A DNA stretch of 64,000 nucleotides from PMNU01 sp035479875. GTDB lineage: Bacteria > Patescibacteriota > Saccharimonadia > Saccharimonadales > UBA4665. Positions 43,980 to 52,415 of the stretch are shown piece after piece; the first letter of the stretch is position 1, and the number at the start of each line of letters is the position of its first letter. A program made the position numbers and the translations under genes. The notes below the pieces were generated by a model. That model was not told where the DNA came from. It was given only the letters and a program-made list of their open reading frames with translations, and did not search any database. The stretch lies in assembly GCA_035479875.1 (NCBI GenBank), contig DATIIH010000010.1, positions 7,650 through 71,649 on the forward strand. The letters run 5' to 3'.

Positions 43980-44675
43980 ATGACAAAAACGGTAGTAGAC
44001 CTTACCAGAGACGACGATGTGCGCCAGCTGGCCACGCCGGCAAATATTTTGGCGGGCCACGAGATCTTCCAAAAGGGCGAGGTGGCCTTTGCCGAGTTTA
44101 AGCCAGAGCTCATTAACGCGACCGTGAGCATGCCGGGCATGAACACGCGCCGCACCAGTTTTTCCGTCAAAGATGATATGTTGCGCTGGAAGTGCACCTG
44201 CACGAGTAATCCCAAGCTCTTTTGCAAGCATCTGGTGGTAGCCGCACTGGGCGTCCAAAAAGAAGGTCGCGGGGACATTTATAAGGCTGCCGGAGTTATT
44301 ATTAAAGACCGTAAAGTATTGTTTGAGCGCTCCCAAGGCAAGCCGGCGTTTATAGCGCCCGGCGGCAGGATAGAGGCCGGCGAAACAGTGACCGAGGCGC
44401 TTAAACGCGAGCTGAGCGAAGAGTTTCAAATAGATGTTGATGAAGCCGACCTTGAGCCATTTGGCACCTTCTCGGCCGACGCTGCCAACCACCCCAGCCA
44501 GCAAGTGCATATGCAAGTGTTTATCGTTAAAAAGTGGCGCGGCGAAGTAACGCCTGCGTCCGAAGTTGCCGAAGTGCGCTGGCTTAATTCGCAGCTGCCA
44601 AACGATATTGAGCTGGGCAGCATTTTTGCGCACGAGGTAGTGCCGCGCTTAAAGAAGGAAGGGCTCATCGACTAA
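43980..44675 (+). CDS. SWIM zinc finger fused to Nudix hydrolase
   Basis: 231 residues. The N-terminal ~95 contain a SWIM motif CxCx7CxH (WKCTCTSNPKLFCKHLVVAA), a zinc-binding module for DNA, RNA or protein contact. The rest is a Nudix domain with the box GGRIEAGETVTEALKRELSE plus EF after it, matching Gx5Ex7REUxEE. It may clean oxidised nucleotides or act on a nucleic-acid-bound substrate. AGGAGGGTGAT precedes the ATG, 16 nt after polA, so the two are co-transcribed. This fusion is unusual in my experience. Confidence 0.9.
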   Translation: MTKTVVDLTRDDDVRQLATPANILAGHEIFQKGEVAFAEFKPELINATVSMPGMNTRRTSFSVKDDMLRWKCTCTSNPKLFCKHLVVAALGVQKEGRGDIYKAAGVIIKDRKVLFERSQGKPAFIAPGGRIEAGETVTEALKRELSEEFQIDVDEADLEPFGTFSADAANHPSQQVHMQVFIVKKWRGEVTPASEVAEVRWLNSQLPNDIELGSIFAHEVVPRLKKEGLID

Positions 44676-45175
44676 TGGAACCAGATCTCGCCAAGCGCGT
44701 CGCGTCCGTAAAGACTTTATTGGCCGAGATCCATCACGCTGCCATCGCTACCGTTAACGAAGACGGCTCGCCGCACAACAATCCCGTGTTTATGGCCTTC
44801 GACCACCAACTCAATGGCTACTGGGGGTCGCATCCCGAAAGCGTGCACTCCAAGAATATTGCTCACACGGGGCAGGTATACATCGTATTATTTGACTCGC
44901 GCGCTGGCCATGTGGGGCTGTACATCGAAGCCCAAGCCGAAATGCTCACCAACCAAGCCGACATCGACGAGGCTTGGGAAGTGACCAATCGGGCCAAAAC
45001 GTCGTTTGGCGTGCCAATGTCACTGCCTGAGCAATACGTTGGAGACGCACCTCAGCGCTTCTACCGCGCCCGCCCGCTTAAACTATGGGTCAATAAGAGC
45101 GAACGCGACGAATCCGGCGCAATTATCCGCGACCACCGCATCGAAATCACCCTTGAGGACTTAGCCAACGCATAA
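44675..45175 (+). CDS. PNPOx-like FMN-binding protein
   Basis: 166 residues, split-barrel flavoprotein of the pyridoxamine-phosphate-oxidase-like superfamily: AAIATVNEDGSPHNNPVFMA is the typical opening and the C-terminal strand ends in RFYRARPLKLWVN. It probably binds FMN or F420 and reduces an unknown substrate. It is coupled to the SWIM-Nudix gene by a TAATG overlap. Confidence 0.85.
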   Translation: MEPDLAKRVASVKTLLAEIHHAAIATVNEDGSPHNNPVFMAFDHQLNGYWGSHPESVHSKNIAHTGQVYIVLFDSRAGHVGLYIEAQAEMLTNQADIDEAWEVTNRAKTSFGVPMSLPEQYVGDAPQRFYRARPLKLWVNKSERDESGAIIRDHRIEITLEDLANA

Positions 45176-45244
45176 GAGGCAGGACTATTGTAATATGACG
45201 CTGATTGTGGTATTGTTTATACGAACACTTGAGGTGTTACCATT

Positions 45245-45802
45245 ATGAGATACTTCTTAGGATTTTTATTTGCCATTGGGATGATCATCGTCGTGTTTGT
45301 GCTGATCTTGCAAGGATTTACACATCACACGGCCGCGCCCAAGAATCAAATTAGTTTGCTCGATTACGCCAACAGCCAAACGGTTGTAACGCTCAGCGTA
45401 GACGGGCCGGTTAATGCCGACTCGCTGCACCGCGGCTACAGCATCACCATCGGCCGCGACTCGGTGAACATGGTAACGACTCAGGGCTACCAGGGCTCAG
45501 TGCTCCAGCAAAAAACATACGCCAACAATGCATCATCGTATGCTACTTTTTTGCGCGCTTTGCAGCTCGACAACTACACTAAAGGCAAAACTGGCGCGGG
45601 CATCGTCACCGATGAACGCGGCTACTGCGCTACTGGCGAGCGTTACGTATTCCAGATTATCGCCGGCGGTCAAAGTGTTGAGCGTTTTTGGTCAACGTCT
45701 TGCGGCGGTGGTACCTTCCAGGGCGCGGCGGCTAGCGTGATTGATCTCTTCCAAAAGCAAGTACCCGATTACGGCACGCTCATCCAAACCGTCAACCTGT
45801 AG
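45245..45802 (+). CDS. Membrane-anchored extracytoplasmic protein
   Basis: 185 residues. One N-terminal helix (about 4-25) and an exported domain with two cysteines (GYCATGERY and TSCGGGTF) likely joined by a disulfide. No known family. GAGGTG precedes the ATG by about 11 nt; the leader holds AACAC-TTGAG-GTGTT, a small inverted repeat that overlaps this site. Confidence 0.75.
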   Translation: MRYFLGFLFAIGMIIVVFVLILQGFTHHTAAPKNQISLLDYANSQTVVTLSVDGPVNADSLHRGYSITIGRDSVNMVTTQGYQGSVLQQKTYANNASSYATFLRALQLDNYTKGKTGAGIVTDERGYCATGERYVFQIIAGGQSVERFWSTSCGGGTFQGAAASVIDLFQKQVPDYGTLIQTVNL

Positions 45803-46039
45803 CTAGCCGATACGGAAGATAATCCGCTTGGTGGTATTGGCCGCTTTTTGCAACGCGACCACGCGCAGGCGTAGGGCATTGGCCAGGCTAGCACTCTGCA
45901 CCGTTACTACCAGCGCTTCGCCTTGCAGGCCAACACTCGACGGCACGCCAAATTCGTCCACAATATAGCGCTTGATGGCCACAAATTCTTCTGGCTCGCG
46001 TGGGGTGCGGCCACGCAGCAGGTCACCGATGCTTTCCAT
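45803..46039 (-). CDS. DUF721/DciA-like small protein
   Basis: 78 residues. It opens MESIGDLLRGR and has the core LVVTVQSASLANALRLRV, which resembles the DUF721 family, a member of which (DciA) loads the replicative helicase. The protein is shorter than typical members. TATAGT (46047-46052) ends 7 nt before the ATG at 46039; the ATG at 46057 lies upstream of this box. Confidence 0.65.
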   Translation of the reverse strand: MESIGDLLRGRTPREPEEFVAIKRYIVDEFGVPSSVGLQGEALVVTVQSASLANALRLRVVALQKAANTTKRIIFRIG

Positions 46040-46116
46040 GGCGTATACTATATGCAAGCTAACGACGATCAGCGATATTGACTTTTATGATAAATAGTAT
46101 ACAATAACACGTAATT

Positions 46117-46710
46117 ATGAGATTTACCTCGGGACAGGTACCAGAGTCGGTAATGGTAGCGTCACATCGTGCCGGAGGATTCGTGCCCCCCGAGGTCGAG
46201 CCCGAACAGACTTTCCCCTCCACGTTACCCCTTGCACATGTCAGTGGCATCGCACGCGCGCTAGGTGATCAAATGGGTGCGGTTATTGATAGGTTTGGCC
46301 CTCAGGGAGCCGAAGTAGTCAGTTACTACGAAATCGCTACTCTTGCCGCTTTGCGAGACAGCTTGATGGAGGTGAACGACAACGATGTGCTCCGGCATAC
46401 CGCGTTCCTTGCTCGACGCGAACCCGATTATTACGGTGTCGAACCCCACGTGCCGCTCGGTCGCCAGGCTGTTATTCGTTATGCGCTGCAGCGCCAAGCT
46501 GCGCGCGCACATGAAGTTGGTGAAGTGTGTGCCGCCGAAGCAGCCGGGCTGCTGGCGGGTCTCTTCGCCGCCGAGCCGCCCGCCGTACTATCTTTTGCCG
46601 CTGGCAGCAAGAAGTTGGCTGCGCTACTATTAGGTAGTCATGCCCGAGCTCCCCGAAGTAGAGACAGTACGCATCGGCTTGGCGGCTTTGCTGCCGAGTC
46701 TGCGCGTTAA
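46117..46710 (+). CDS. Unknown helical protein
   Basis: 197 residues, Ala-rich, predicted mostly helical, no signal peptide or recognised domain. TACAAT (46100-46105) lies 11 nt before the ATG. Its last 71 nt overlap the start of mutM in another frame, so its C-terminus (from about residue 175, Arg/Ser-rich) is constrained by mutM. Confidence 0.6.
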   Translation: MRFTSGQVPESVMVASHRAGGFVPPEVEPEQTFPSTLPLAHVSGIARALGDQMGAVIDRFGPQGAEVVSYYEIATLAALRDSLMEVNDNDVLRHTAFLARREPDYYGVEPHVPLGRQAVIRYALQRQAARAHEVGEVCAAEAAGLLAGLFAAEPPAVLSFAAGSKKLAALLLGSHARAPRSRDSTHRLGGFAAESAR

Positions 46711-47518
46711 AGACGTCACCCACGACTGGCCCAAGGGTTTCCCTAACGCGCCCGCCGATGTATCCGCGTTTTTAGTTGGTGCGCAGGTAATCGGCGTACG
46801 CCGCCGCGCCAAGGTATTACTTATTGATTTAAGCACTGAGTACTCGCTGGTTATCCATTTAAAGATGACCGGCCAGTTGGTATTCCGCTCGCGCGCCGAG
46901 CATTTTGGCGCTGGGCACCCAAACGACAGCTTGGTAGGCGAACTGCCCGACCGCTCCACGCGCGTGATTTTCACTTTTGATAAAGGTGCCAAGCTATACT
47001 TTAACGACCAACGTAAATTCGGCTGGGTACGGTTGATGCCTACCACCGAGGTGGAGAATCTCGATTTCTTTAAAAAAGTCGGGCCAGAGCCCCTAGCCGA
47101 TGATTTTACGGCCGCCGATTTTGCCAAACGCCTCCAACGCCGTAAAAACAGTGGCATTAAGGCCGTACTCCTCGACCAAACCGTGGTCGCTGGCATTGGT
47201 AACATCTACGCGGACGAGAGTCTGTGGGGTGCCAAAATCCATCCCGGAACTAAGGTAGCCGAACTCTCAGCAGCCAAAACCAAGGCACTATACGAGGCGC
47301 TACGCACCGTGCTCAAACTCGCCATCCAAAAAGGCGGCTCCACCGACCGCAATTACGTGAACCACGAAGGCAAGCGCGGCAGCTACCTCACTTTTGCCAA
47401 TGTCTTTCGGCGCGAAGGGCAGGCTTGCCCGCGTCATCCCGATACGCAGATTATCAAATTGCGCGTGGCCGGCCGCGGCACGCATATCTGCCCCAAGTGT
47501 CAGCAATTACCCCGTTAG
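46640..47518 (+). CDS. mutM: Formamidopyrimidine-DNA glycosylase
   Basis: 292 residues. The mature N-terminus PELPEVETVR holds the catalytic Pro and Glu. Helix-two-turn-helix residues appear in LLDQTVVAGIGNIYADE, and the zinc finger reads CPRH...CPKC (one Cys replaced by His). It removes oxidised purines. TACTAT (46625-46630) ends 9 nt before the ATG, so its promoter lies inside the upstream gene. Confidence 0.96.
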   Translation: MPELPEVETVRIGLAALLPSLRVKDVTHDWPKGFPNAPADVSAFLVGAQVIGVRRRAKVLLIDLSTEYSLVIHLKMTGQLVFRSRAEHFGAGHPNDSLVGELPDRSTRVIFTFDKGAKLYFNDQRKFGWVRLMPTTEVENLDFFKKVGPEPLADDFTAADFAKRLQRRKNSGIKAVLLDQTVVAGIGNIYADESLWGAKIHPGTKVAELSAAKTKALYEALRTVLKLAIQKGGSTDRNYVNHEGKRGSYLTFANVFRREGQACPRHPDTQIIKLRVAGRGTHICPKCQQLPR

Positions 47519-47539
47519 CGTGCTACCATTGGTGTACAT

Positions 47540-48457
47540 ATGGTAGTGACGCTAACGGGAGCTAATGATTTTGCGCGTACGCAGGAATTGCGCCGGCGGG
47601 TAGACGCCTTTATTGCTGCACACAGTGATATTAGCCTAGAACGTTTGGACGGCGAGGAGGCAACGGCCGCACAAATGCAGGGGGCCATTAGTTCGCTGCC
47701 GTTTTTGAGCGCGCGCAAGATGGTGATTTTACGCGAACCGGGCAAGCAAAAAGCCTGGGCCGAGCACTTTGCCAACATCTTAAAAGAAGTGGCCGACACC
47801 AGCGACGTGATTATTGTAGAGCCCAAGCTCGACAAGCGCCTCACCTATTACAAAACCCTCAAAAAAGAGACTGAGTTTATCGAATGCGCCGAGATCGACG
47901 CCGGTGGCCTGGCCCGCTGGGCGGCCGAGTATGCCAAAGAACGGGGCGGGGCGCTGAGCGCTGGCGACGCCCGGCTGCTTATCGACCGTGTGGGCCCCAA
48001 TCAGCAACTGTTAACACAAGAACTTAATAAGTTGCTCGATTACGACCCGCAGATTACCCGCACCACCATCGAGCTTTTAACCGAGCGCTTACCCCAGAGC
48101 ACGGTCTTTGAACTGTTAGACGTCGCGTTTAGCGGCAACGCCAAGCGCGCTATGGAGCTTTACCGCGAACAGCGCGCTCTCAAAGTTGAGCCGCAGGCGA
48201 TTATCGCCATGTTGGCGTGGCAGCTACACGTTTTGGCGCTCGTCAAAACCGCCGCCGGGCGCAGCGTTGACGATATCGCGCGCGAAGCGCGACTCAACCC
48301 CTTTGTAGTGCGCAAAAGTCAGGGCCTAGCGCGCAATCTCACGCTCGAGGTGCTACAACGCCAGATTGCCGGTTTACTCGCGCTGGATGTGAGCCTCAAA
48401 ACCAAATCCATCGACGCCGACGAAGCTCTACAGCTCTATTTACTCCAGCTCGTGTGA
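47540..48457 (+). CDS. holA: DNA polymerase III delta subunit
   Basis: 305 residues, clamp-loader subunit. The AAA-like fold of HolA is recognisable: FLSARKMVILREP, VIIVEPKLDKRLTYYKTLKK, RVGPNQQLLTQELNKL and the C-terminal collar LALDVSLKTKSIDADEALQL. Extended TGC-TACCAT (47524-47529) ends 10 nt before the ATG, again a probable leaderless start. Confidence 0.92.
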   Translation: MVVTLTGANDFARTQELRRRVDAFIAAHSDISLERLDGEEATAAQMQGAISSLPFLSARKMVILREPGKQKAWAEHFANILKEVADTSDVIIVEPKLDKRLTYYKTLKKETEFIECAEIDAGGLARWAAEYAKERGGALSAGDARLLIDRVGPNQQLLTQELNKLLDYDPQITRTTIELLTERLPQSTVFELLDVAFSGNAKRAMELYREQRALKVEPQAIIAMLAWQLHVLALVKTAAGRSVDDIAREARLNPFVVRKSQGLARNLTLEVLQRQIAGLLALDVSLKTKSIDADEALQLYLLQLV

Positions 48458-48508
48458 TATATATCATATTTACCCTTTTTGACGCTTATGCTAAAATATG
48501 GTGTACAT

Positions 48509-49753
48509 ATGGCATACCCTGCTTCCTTAGTTCATGAGCCTCTAGTTGTGCCGCCAGCGCCGCTTGGTGGCGTTGAGGCTGCCCTGGGTAGTGGTGCCGT
48601 GCACGCCGCCAGCGCTGCGGCACGCGCCTCTCGCGACGCAGCCGACTTTCACCAGGCAGGTCAGTTTGATCTAGCCGAAGAGGCTGCTCGCACTGCCGAG
48701 TCGCATAGACAGCAGATGTCTGAACTCATGGACGGCGTACGCAGCCGGTTGTCCCAAGACGAACGACCTGGCTTTTTGTATGAGTATCTCAACGGCTTCA
48801 TTGGCGACGCGTTCCATGGAGCGGTGATAGGTGGCCATACCTCTCACCGTGATATTGTTTCCTGGCTAGCTGACCGTACCCAGGGAGCAACTGACGCGCA
48901 GCTCTTTACGTTTTTAGAGCGACATATCCAGCACATTGAGAAGCTGCAAGCCGAACCTCAGGCCAGAGAGGTTATCAACAAGACCAAGCAGCAGTACATG
49001 GGCAACGTCCAGGAAATGGTACAGGCAGGCTGGCTCAGCACCGACGCTCTCTCAACACTAGGCAGTGCCCGAGACGTACGCGTTGTAATAGGTGACATCT
49101 GGGATACGTACCTGCAGAATACTCACGGCTATTTTGTCGACCATGGTGGACAGGTATATATCACGATCGCGCCCGGCACAGGCAACCGGGAGCACGATCT
49201 GTATGAAACAATACGGAGGGTTTTGCCCCATGAACTCGGACACCTGCAATTTGCAGAGCCAGACATGCCGGACTGGTTTCACGAAGGCATGATGGAGCAC
49301 TTTAACAGAATGTACGCTACTGGTCGTCCTGCTGTCATGAACCCGGATATACGCCGCGAGACGAACAGCCATTATGTCGCATACCGTCGTCTCATGGCCG
49401 AAATGTTCGCGGATCCCGGCAAAACGGGTGGCGAGCCTGGCGGCAAGTTGTTACGGACAGCGATGCTTGCCGCTAGTAGTCGATCCGACGCGCCAGTGTG
49501 GGCTGAGTTTCAGCGCCTACTCGACGCCAAGTATGGCAAAGACGCATTTGCCAGGTTCAGCGCTGATATCAGTGGGCAAGCCGCAGCTCTTATGCAACGA
49601 GGCTTGCCCGAGCATGTGGCACCGGAACAGGCAACCGACAACTTACGCCATCGTATTACTTCACTAGTGCATGGTAAGCACCGTCCGCAGCCTGGCGGCA
49701 GGCGGCGCGCGCACCAAGTAGGTGCTGCCGTTTTGCGCCCGCGCCGTGCCTAG
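48509..49753 (+). CDS. Gluzincin-like putative metalloprotease
   Basis: 414 residues. HELGH at 241-245 and the downstream WFHEGMMEHF (Glu259) form the zinc site of peptidase-MA-like gluzincins. The N-terminus is Ala/Pro-rich then helical; the C-terminus is basic (RPQPGGRRRAHQ). There is no signal peptide, so it acts inside the cell or leaves by an unknown route. TTTACC, 17 bp, TAAAAT (48492-48497) lies before the ATG at 48509. Substrate unknown. Confidence 0.75.
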   Translation: MAYPASLVHEPLVVPPAPLGGVEAALGSGAVHAASAAARASRDAADFHQAGQFDLAEEAARTAESHRQQMSELMDGVRSRLSQDERPGFLYEYLNGFIGDAFHGAVIGGHTSHRDIVSWLADRTQGATDAQLFTFLERHIQHIEKLQAEPQAREVINKTKQQYMGNVQEMVQAGWLSTDALSTLGSARDVRVVIGDIWDTYLQNTHGYFVDHGGQVYITIAPGTGNREHDLYETIRRVLPHELGHLQFAEPDMPDWFHEGMMEHFNRMYATGRPAVMNPDIRRETNSHYVAYRRLMAEMFADPGKTGGEPGGKLLRTAMLAASSRSDAPVWAEFQRLLDAKYGKDAFARFSADISGQAAALMQRGLPEHVAPEQATDNLRHRITSLVHGKHRPQPGGRRRAHQVGAAVLRPRRA

Positions 49754-49768
49754 GCGGCCCGTGCCTAA

Positions 49769-49803
49769 AATAATAGCCACGAACGAGCCGCGGCTATTAT
49801 TTA
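49769..49803. terminator. Bidirectional terminator between convergent genes
   Basis: AATAATAGCC (49769-49778) and GGCTATTATT (49792-49801), loop 13 nt, AT/T-rich on both exits. It separates the protease-like gene from rpsT. Confidence 0.6.
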
Positions 49804-49816
49804 TTACCTAGTCTTG

Positions 49817-50185
49817 CTACTTTTTAGTAGTCTTTTTGGCAACCGTCTTTTTAGGGGCGGCCTTTTTAGCTACAGGCTTCTTGGCCACTGCCTTTTTGGC
49901 AGCTGGCTTGGCGGCGACTTTGCTTACGCCCGTCGATTTAGAAGCGCGGGCTAGTTGCGCCTTCTTGCGGGCAACTTTATTTTTGTGCATCAGGCCTTTT
50001 TTAACGGCCTTGTCGAGCTCGCTCGCAGCTTTGCTCTCGAGCTTCTTAACCTCTTTAGAGCCGCCGGTCACGGCCTTGTGGAAGGCCTTGATTGCGCCCT
50101 TTAGAGTGCGCTTGCTCTTGCTATTGCGTACGGCTGCCTTGTTGGCCGTCTTTACACGCTTCTTTGCTGATTTAATAATGGGCAT
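49817..50185 (-). CDS. rpsT: Ribosomal protein S20 with basic tail
   Basis: 122 residues. The first ~85 are S20 (MPIIKSAKKRVKTANKAAVR); the last ~35 are a Lys/Ala/Pro-rich tail (repeats of AKKPVAKK type) not found in ordinary S20 (~87). It binds 16S rRNA early in 30S assembly. I start at 50185 because the family N-terminus begins there; the frame runs 11 codons further. AAAGG lies about 12 nt upstream. Confidence 0.95.
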   Translation of the reverse strand: MPIIKSAKKRVKTANKAAVRNSKSKRTLKGAIKAFHKAVTGGSKEVKKLESKAASELDKAVKKGLMHKNKVARKKAQLARASKSTGVSKVAAKPAAKKAVAKKPVAKKAAPKKTVAKKTTKK

Positions 50186-50221
50186 CTTATGCTGTACCTT
50201 TGTTGTTAATTTGTCCATTTA

Positions 50222-50250
50222 AATATACAAGAGTGGGAACTAATTTGCAA
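50222..50250 (-). promoter_or_regulatory. rpsT promoter
   Basis: TTGCAA (50245-50250), 17 bp, TATATT (50222-50227). Transcription would begin near 50215, about 30 nt before the S20 start. Confidence 0.75.
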
Positions 50251-50264
50251 ACCTGTCAATAGGG

Positions 50265-50284
50265 GGCCGTCTTTACACGCTTCT
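50265..50284. repeat. 20-bp exact copy of rpsT-internal sequence
   Basis: Positions 50265-50284 repeat 50144-50163, which encode part of KKRVKTA of S20, in the same orientation. It lies upstream of the rpsT promoter and looks like a small duplication scar. Confidence 0.8.
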
Positions 50285-50349
50285 CAAAAATTACTTGGCA
50301 TGCTTATGCTTATGTGCTACGCTGTTTTTACAGATTGTAAATAAAAAGT

Positions 50350-52377
50350 ATGGATCAGCAAAAACAAGCAATCGCCGATCGCCTTAAACAAGCCAACAAC
50401 ATTTTGGTGACGGTGAGCAGCAACCCATCGGTCGACCAGCTAGCGGCCTGCATTGGATTAACGTTGGCGCTTAATAAGATGGACAAGCACGCCACCGCCG
50501 TATTTAGCGGCAACGTGCCGAGCACCATCGAATTCTTGCAGCCCGAAAAGACCCTCGAAAAGAACACCGACAGTCTCCGTGACTTTATCATCGCCCTTGA
50601 TAAAGCCAAGGCCGACAAGCTGCGGTATAAGGTAGAAGATAAAGTCGTTAAGATTTTTATTACGCCGTACAAAACGTCGATTAGCCAAAGTGATCTTAAC
50701 TTTAGCCAGGGCGACTTCAATGTTGACGTAGTGGTGGCCCTGGGCGTGCACAACCAGAACGACCTCGACCAAGCTATTACTTCGCACGGCCGTATTTTGC
50801 ACGATGCCGCAGTAGCCACGATTAACGTCCAGCCGGGCGGGGAATTGGGCACTATGAACTGGCTCGAAACGCGCGCCAGCAGTTTATCGGAGCTCGTAGC
50901 CGAGCTGATCGACGCGATTAATAAAGAATTATTGGATGGCCAGATGGCTACCGCGCTGCTGACCGGCATCGTGGCCGAGACCAAACGATTTAGTAACGAC
51001 AAGACTTCGCCGATGACCATGAGCATCAGCGCCGAGCTGATGGCTGCGGGTGCTAATCAGCAGTTGGTGGCTACTAAACTAGAGGTCAATGCGCCCGTGC
51101 CGCCACTTCCACCTCAGCAACAGTCTGCTCCCCTAAATAACCCGCCTGCGGACCAAGCTGGCGCGGCTGACGGTACACTCGAAATTTCACATGGCGAGAA
51201 CAGTCACCATACCCAAGTGGACAATCCGCCACCAGACCAGCCAGAGCAGGAGCACGACGACCACCACGACCAACCAGAGCAGCAAGATCAGCACAATGAG
51301 CAGCCCGAATCGCCTAACTCCGATTACCCCGATAATCATCCCTGGCAACCCGAGCCAGAAGCCCCATCTGCCGAATCAGAAGAGCAGCACGATGACGGCC
51401 TACGTGGTCCGATAGCCGAACAAGATGGCATGGCTGAGCCCAAGGCGCAGGAAGTGCCGCAGATTCATATTGATGAGCATGGCTCGCTGCAGACGCCCAT
51501 TCCGGAGTCGGATGACGAGCTCGAAGGCTTGCCGCCACTGCCACCACCTCCACCGCGTTTGGCGTCTATGCCTGCCCCTGGCGGCACGATTGACCCAACC
51601 CAGCACATGGCTTCGCAACACCTTATTTTGCAACCGCCATCCGGTGCACCTGGGCCAGGGGACGCCACACTCAGCGGGTTGAATGGTGATGACGATGAGC
51701 GCCCGAGCGGCGCGCCGATGGCTCGCCCCGTGCAGGACGAGGGCATGAGTGCCCGCCCGCCAATGAGCCGCGAACCCACCATTATGCCTATGCCGCCTGC
51801 CGTTAGTGCAGCTCCTCCGGAGCCAGCCGTTGTTATGCCCGCCGCACCTCCGCCACCTCCACCCCCGCCCGCGCCGGCAATTGCACCCTTACCGCCTCCA
51901 CTGCCCGCAGGGCTAGCGCCGCAAGACGCCGGCATCCGCGTCGACACGCTCAGCGACATCGAAAAACAGGTCAATAGCGCGCACGGCGTGAGCCCTAATC
52001 CGTTGATGCCCAATAACATTGCTGCGCCGGTAATGCCACCGAGCCAACCGGTTGCACCACCTCCACCCCCGCCCACACCCACAGCGATGCCTACGCCAAT
52101 GGTGGCGCAGCCTTTCCAGCCACCACTCCCACCTCCACCAGTCGCGCCCTTACCACCACCCCCAGCAGCACCCGACACCACAGGCGCCGCTGTAGAAGAC
52201 GCCCGTGAAAAGGTGCAAGAGGCCTTTGCTCACCAGCCAGCAGCACAGCCACCCATAGACGCTCTAAACGCCTTGCCGCTCGGCGACCCGCTGCATGGCC
52301 CCGGTTCCGAAGGTAATGTTCCGGCCGTGCCACCCCCGATGATGCCGCCCGCAGGTCCCGCGCCGTCCGCCGCCTAG
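50350..52377 (+). CDS. DHH-like domain with very long disordered tail
   Basis: 675 residues. The first ~240 have the DHH/NrnA phosphoesterase layout (NILVTVSSNPSVDQLAACIG, VVVALGVHN, LLTGIVAETKRF), but DxD and DHH signature residues are missing, so catalysis is unlikely. The remaining ~430 residues are low-complexity: first Asp/Glu/His/Gln/Pro (about 265-345), then runs of up to six prolines with Ala and Met. Such a fusion suggests a scaffold or sensor keeping a nucleotide-binding fold. Start at the only suitable ATG; no clear ribosome site. Confidence 0.8.
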   Translation: MDQQKQAIADRLKQANNILVTVSSNPSVDQLAACIGLTLALNKMDKHATAVFSGNVPSTIEFLQPEKTLEKNTDSLRDFIIALDKAKADKLRYKVEDKVVKIFITPYKTSISQSDLNFSQGDFNVDVVVALGVHNQNDLDQAITSHGRILHDAAVATINVQPGGELGTMNWLETRASSLSELVAELIDAINKELLDGQMATALLTGIVAETKRFSNDKTSPMTMSISAELMAAGANQQLVATKLEVNAPVPPLPPQQQSAPLNNPPADQAGAADGTLEISHGENSHHTQVDNPPPDQPEQEHDDHHDQPEQQDQHNEQPESPNSDYPDNHPWQPEPEAPSAESEEQHDDGLRGPIAEQDGMAEPKAQEVPQIHIDEHGSLQTPIPESDDELEGLPPLPPPPPRLASMPAPGGTIDPTQHMASQHLILQPPSGAPGPGDATLSGLNGDDDERPSGAPMARPVQDEGMSARPPMSREPTIMPMPPAVSAAPPEPAVVMPAAPPPPPPPPAPAIAPLPPPLPAGLAPQDAGIRVDTLSDIEKQVNSAHGVSPNPLMPNNIAAPVMPPSQPVAPPPPPPTPTAMPTPMVAQPFQPPLPPPPVAPLPPPPAAPDTTGAAVEDAREKVQEAFAHQPAAQPPIDALNALPLGDPLHGPGSEGNVPAVPPPMMPPAGPAPSAA

Positions 52378-52415
52378 CATTGCATCACCTGCCACGCCCC
52401 AGTATGCTTTAAGAA

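Noticed and set aside
45224..45238. Inverted repeat AACAC-TTGAG-GTGTT as an operator
   Set aside because: Only five-base arms, overlapping the ribosome-binding site; too weak alone to call a regulatory site.
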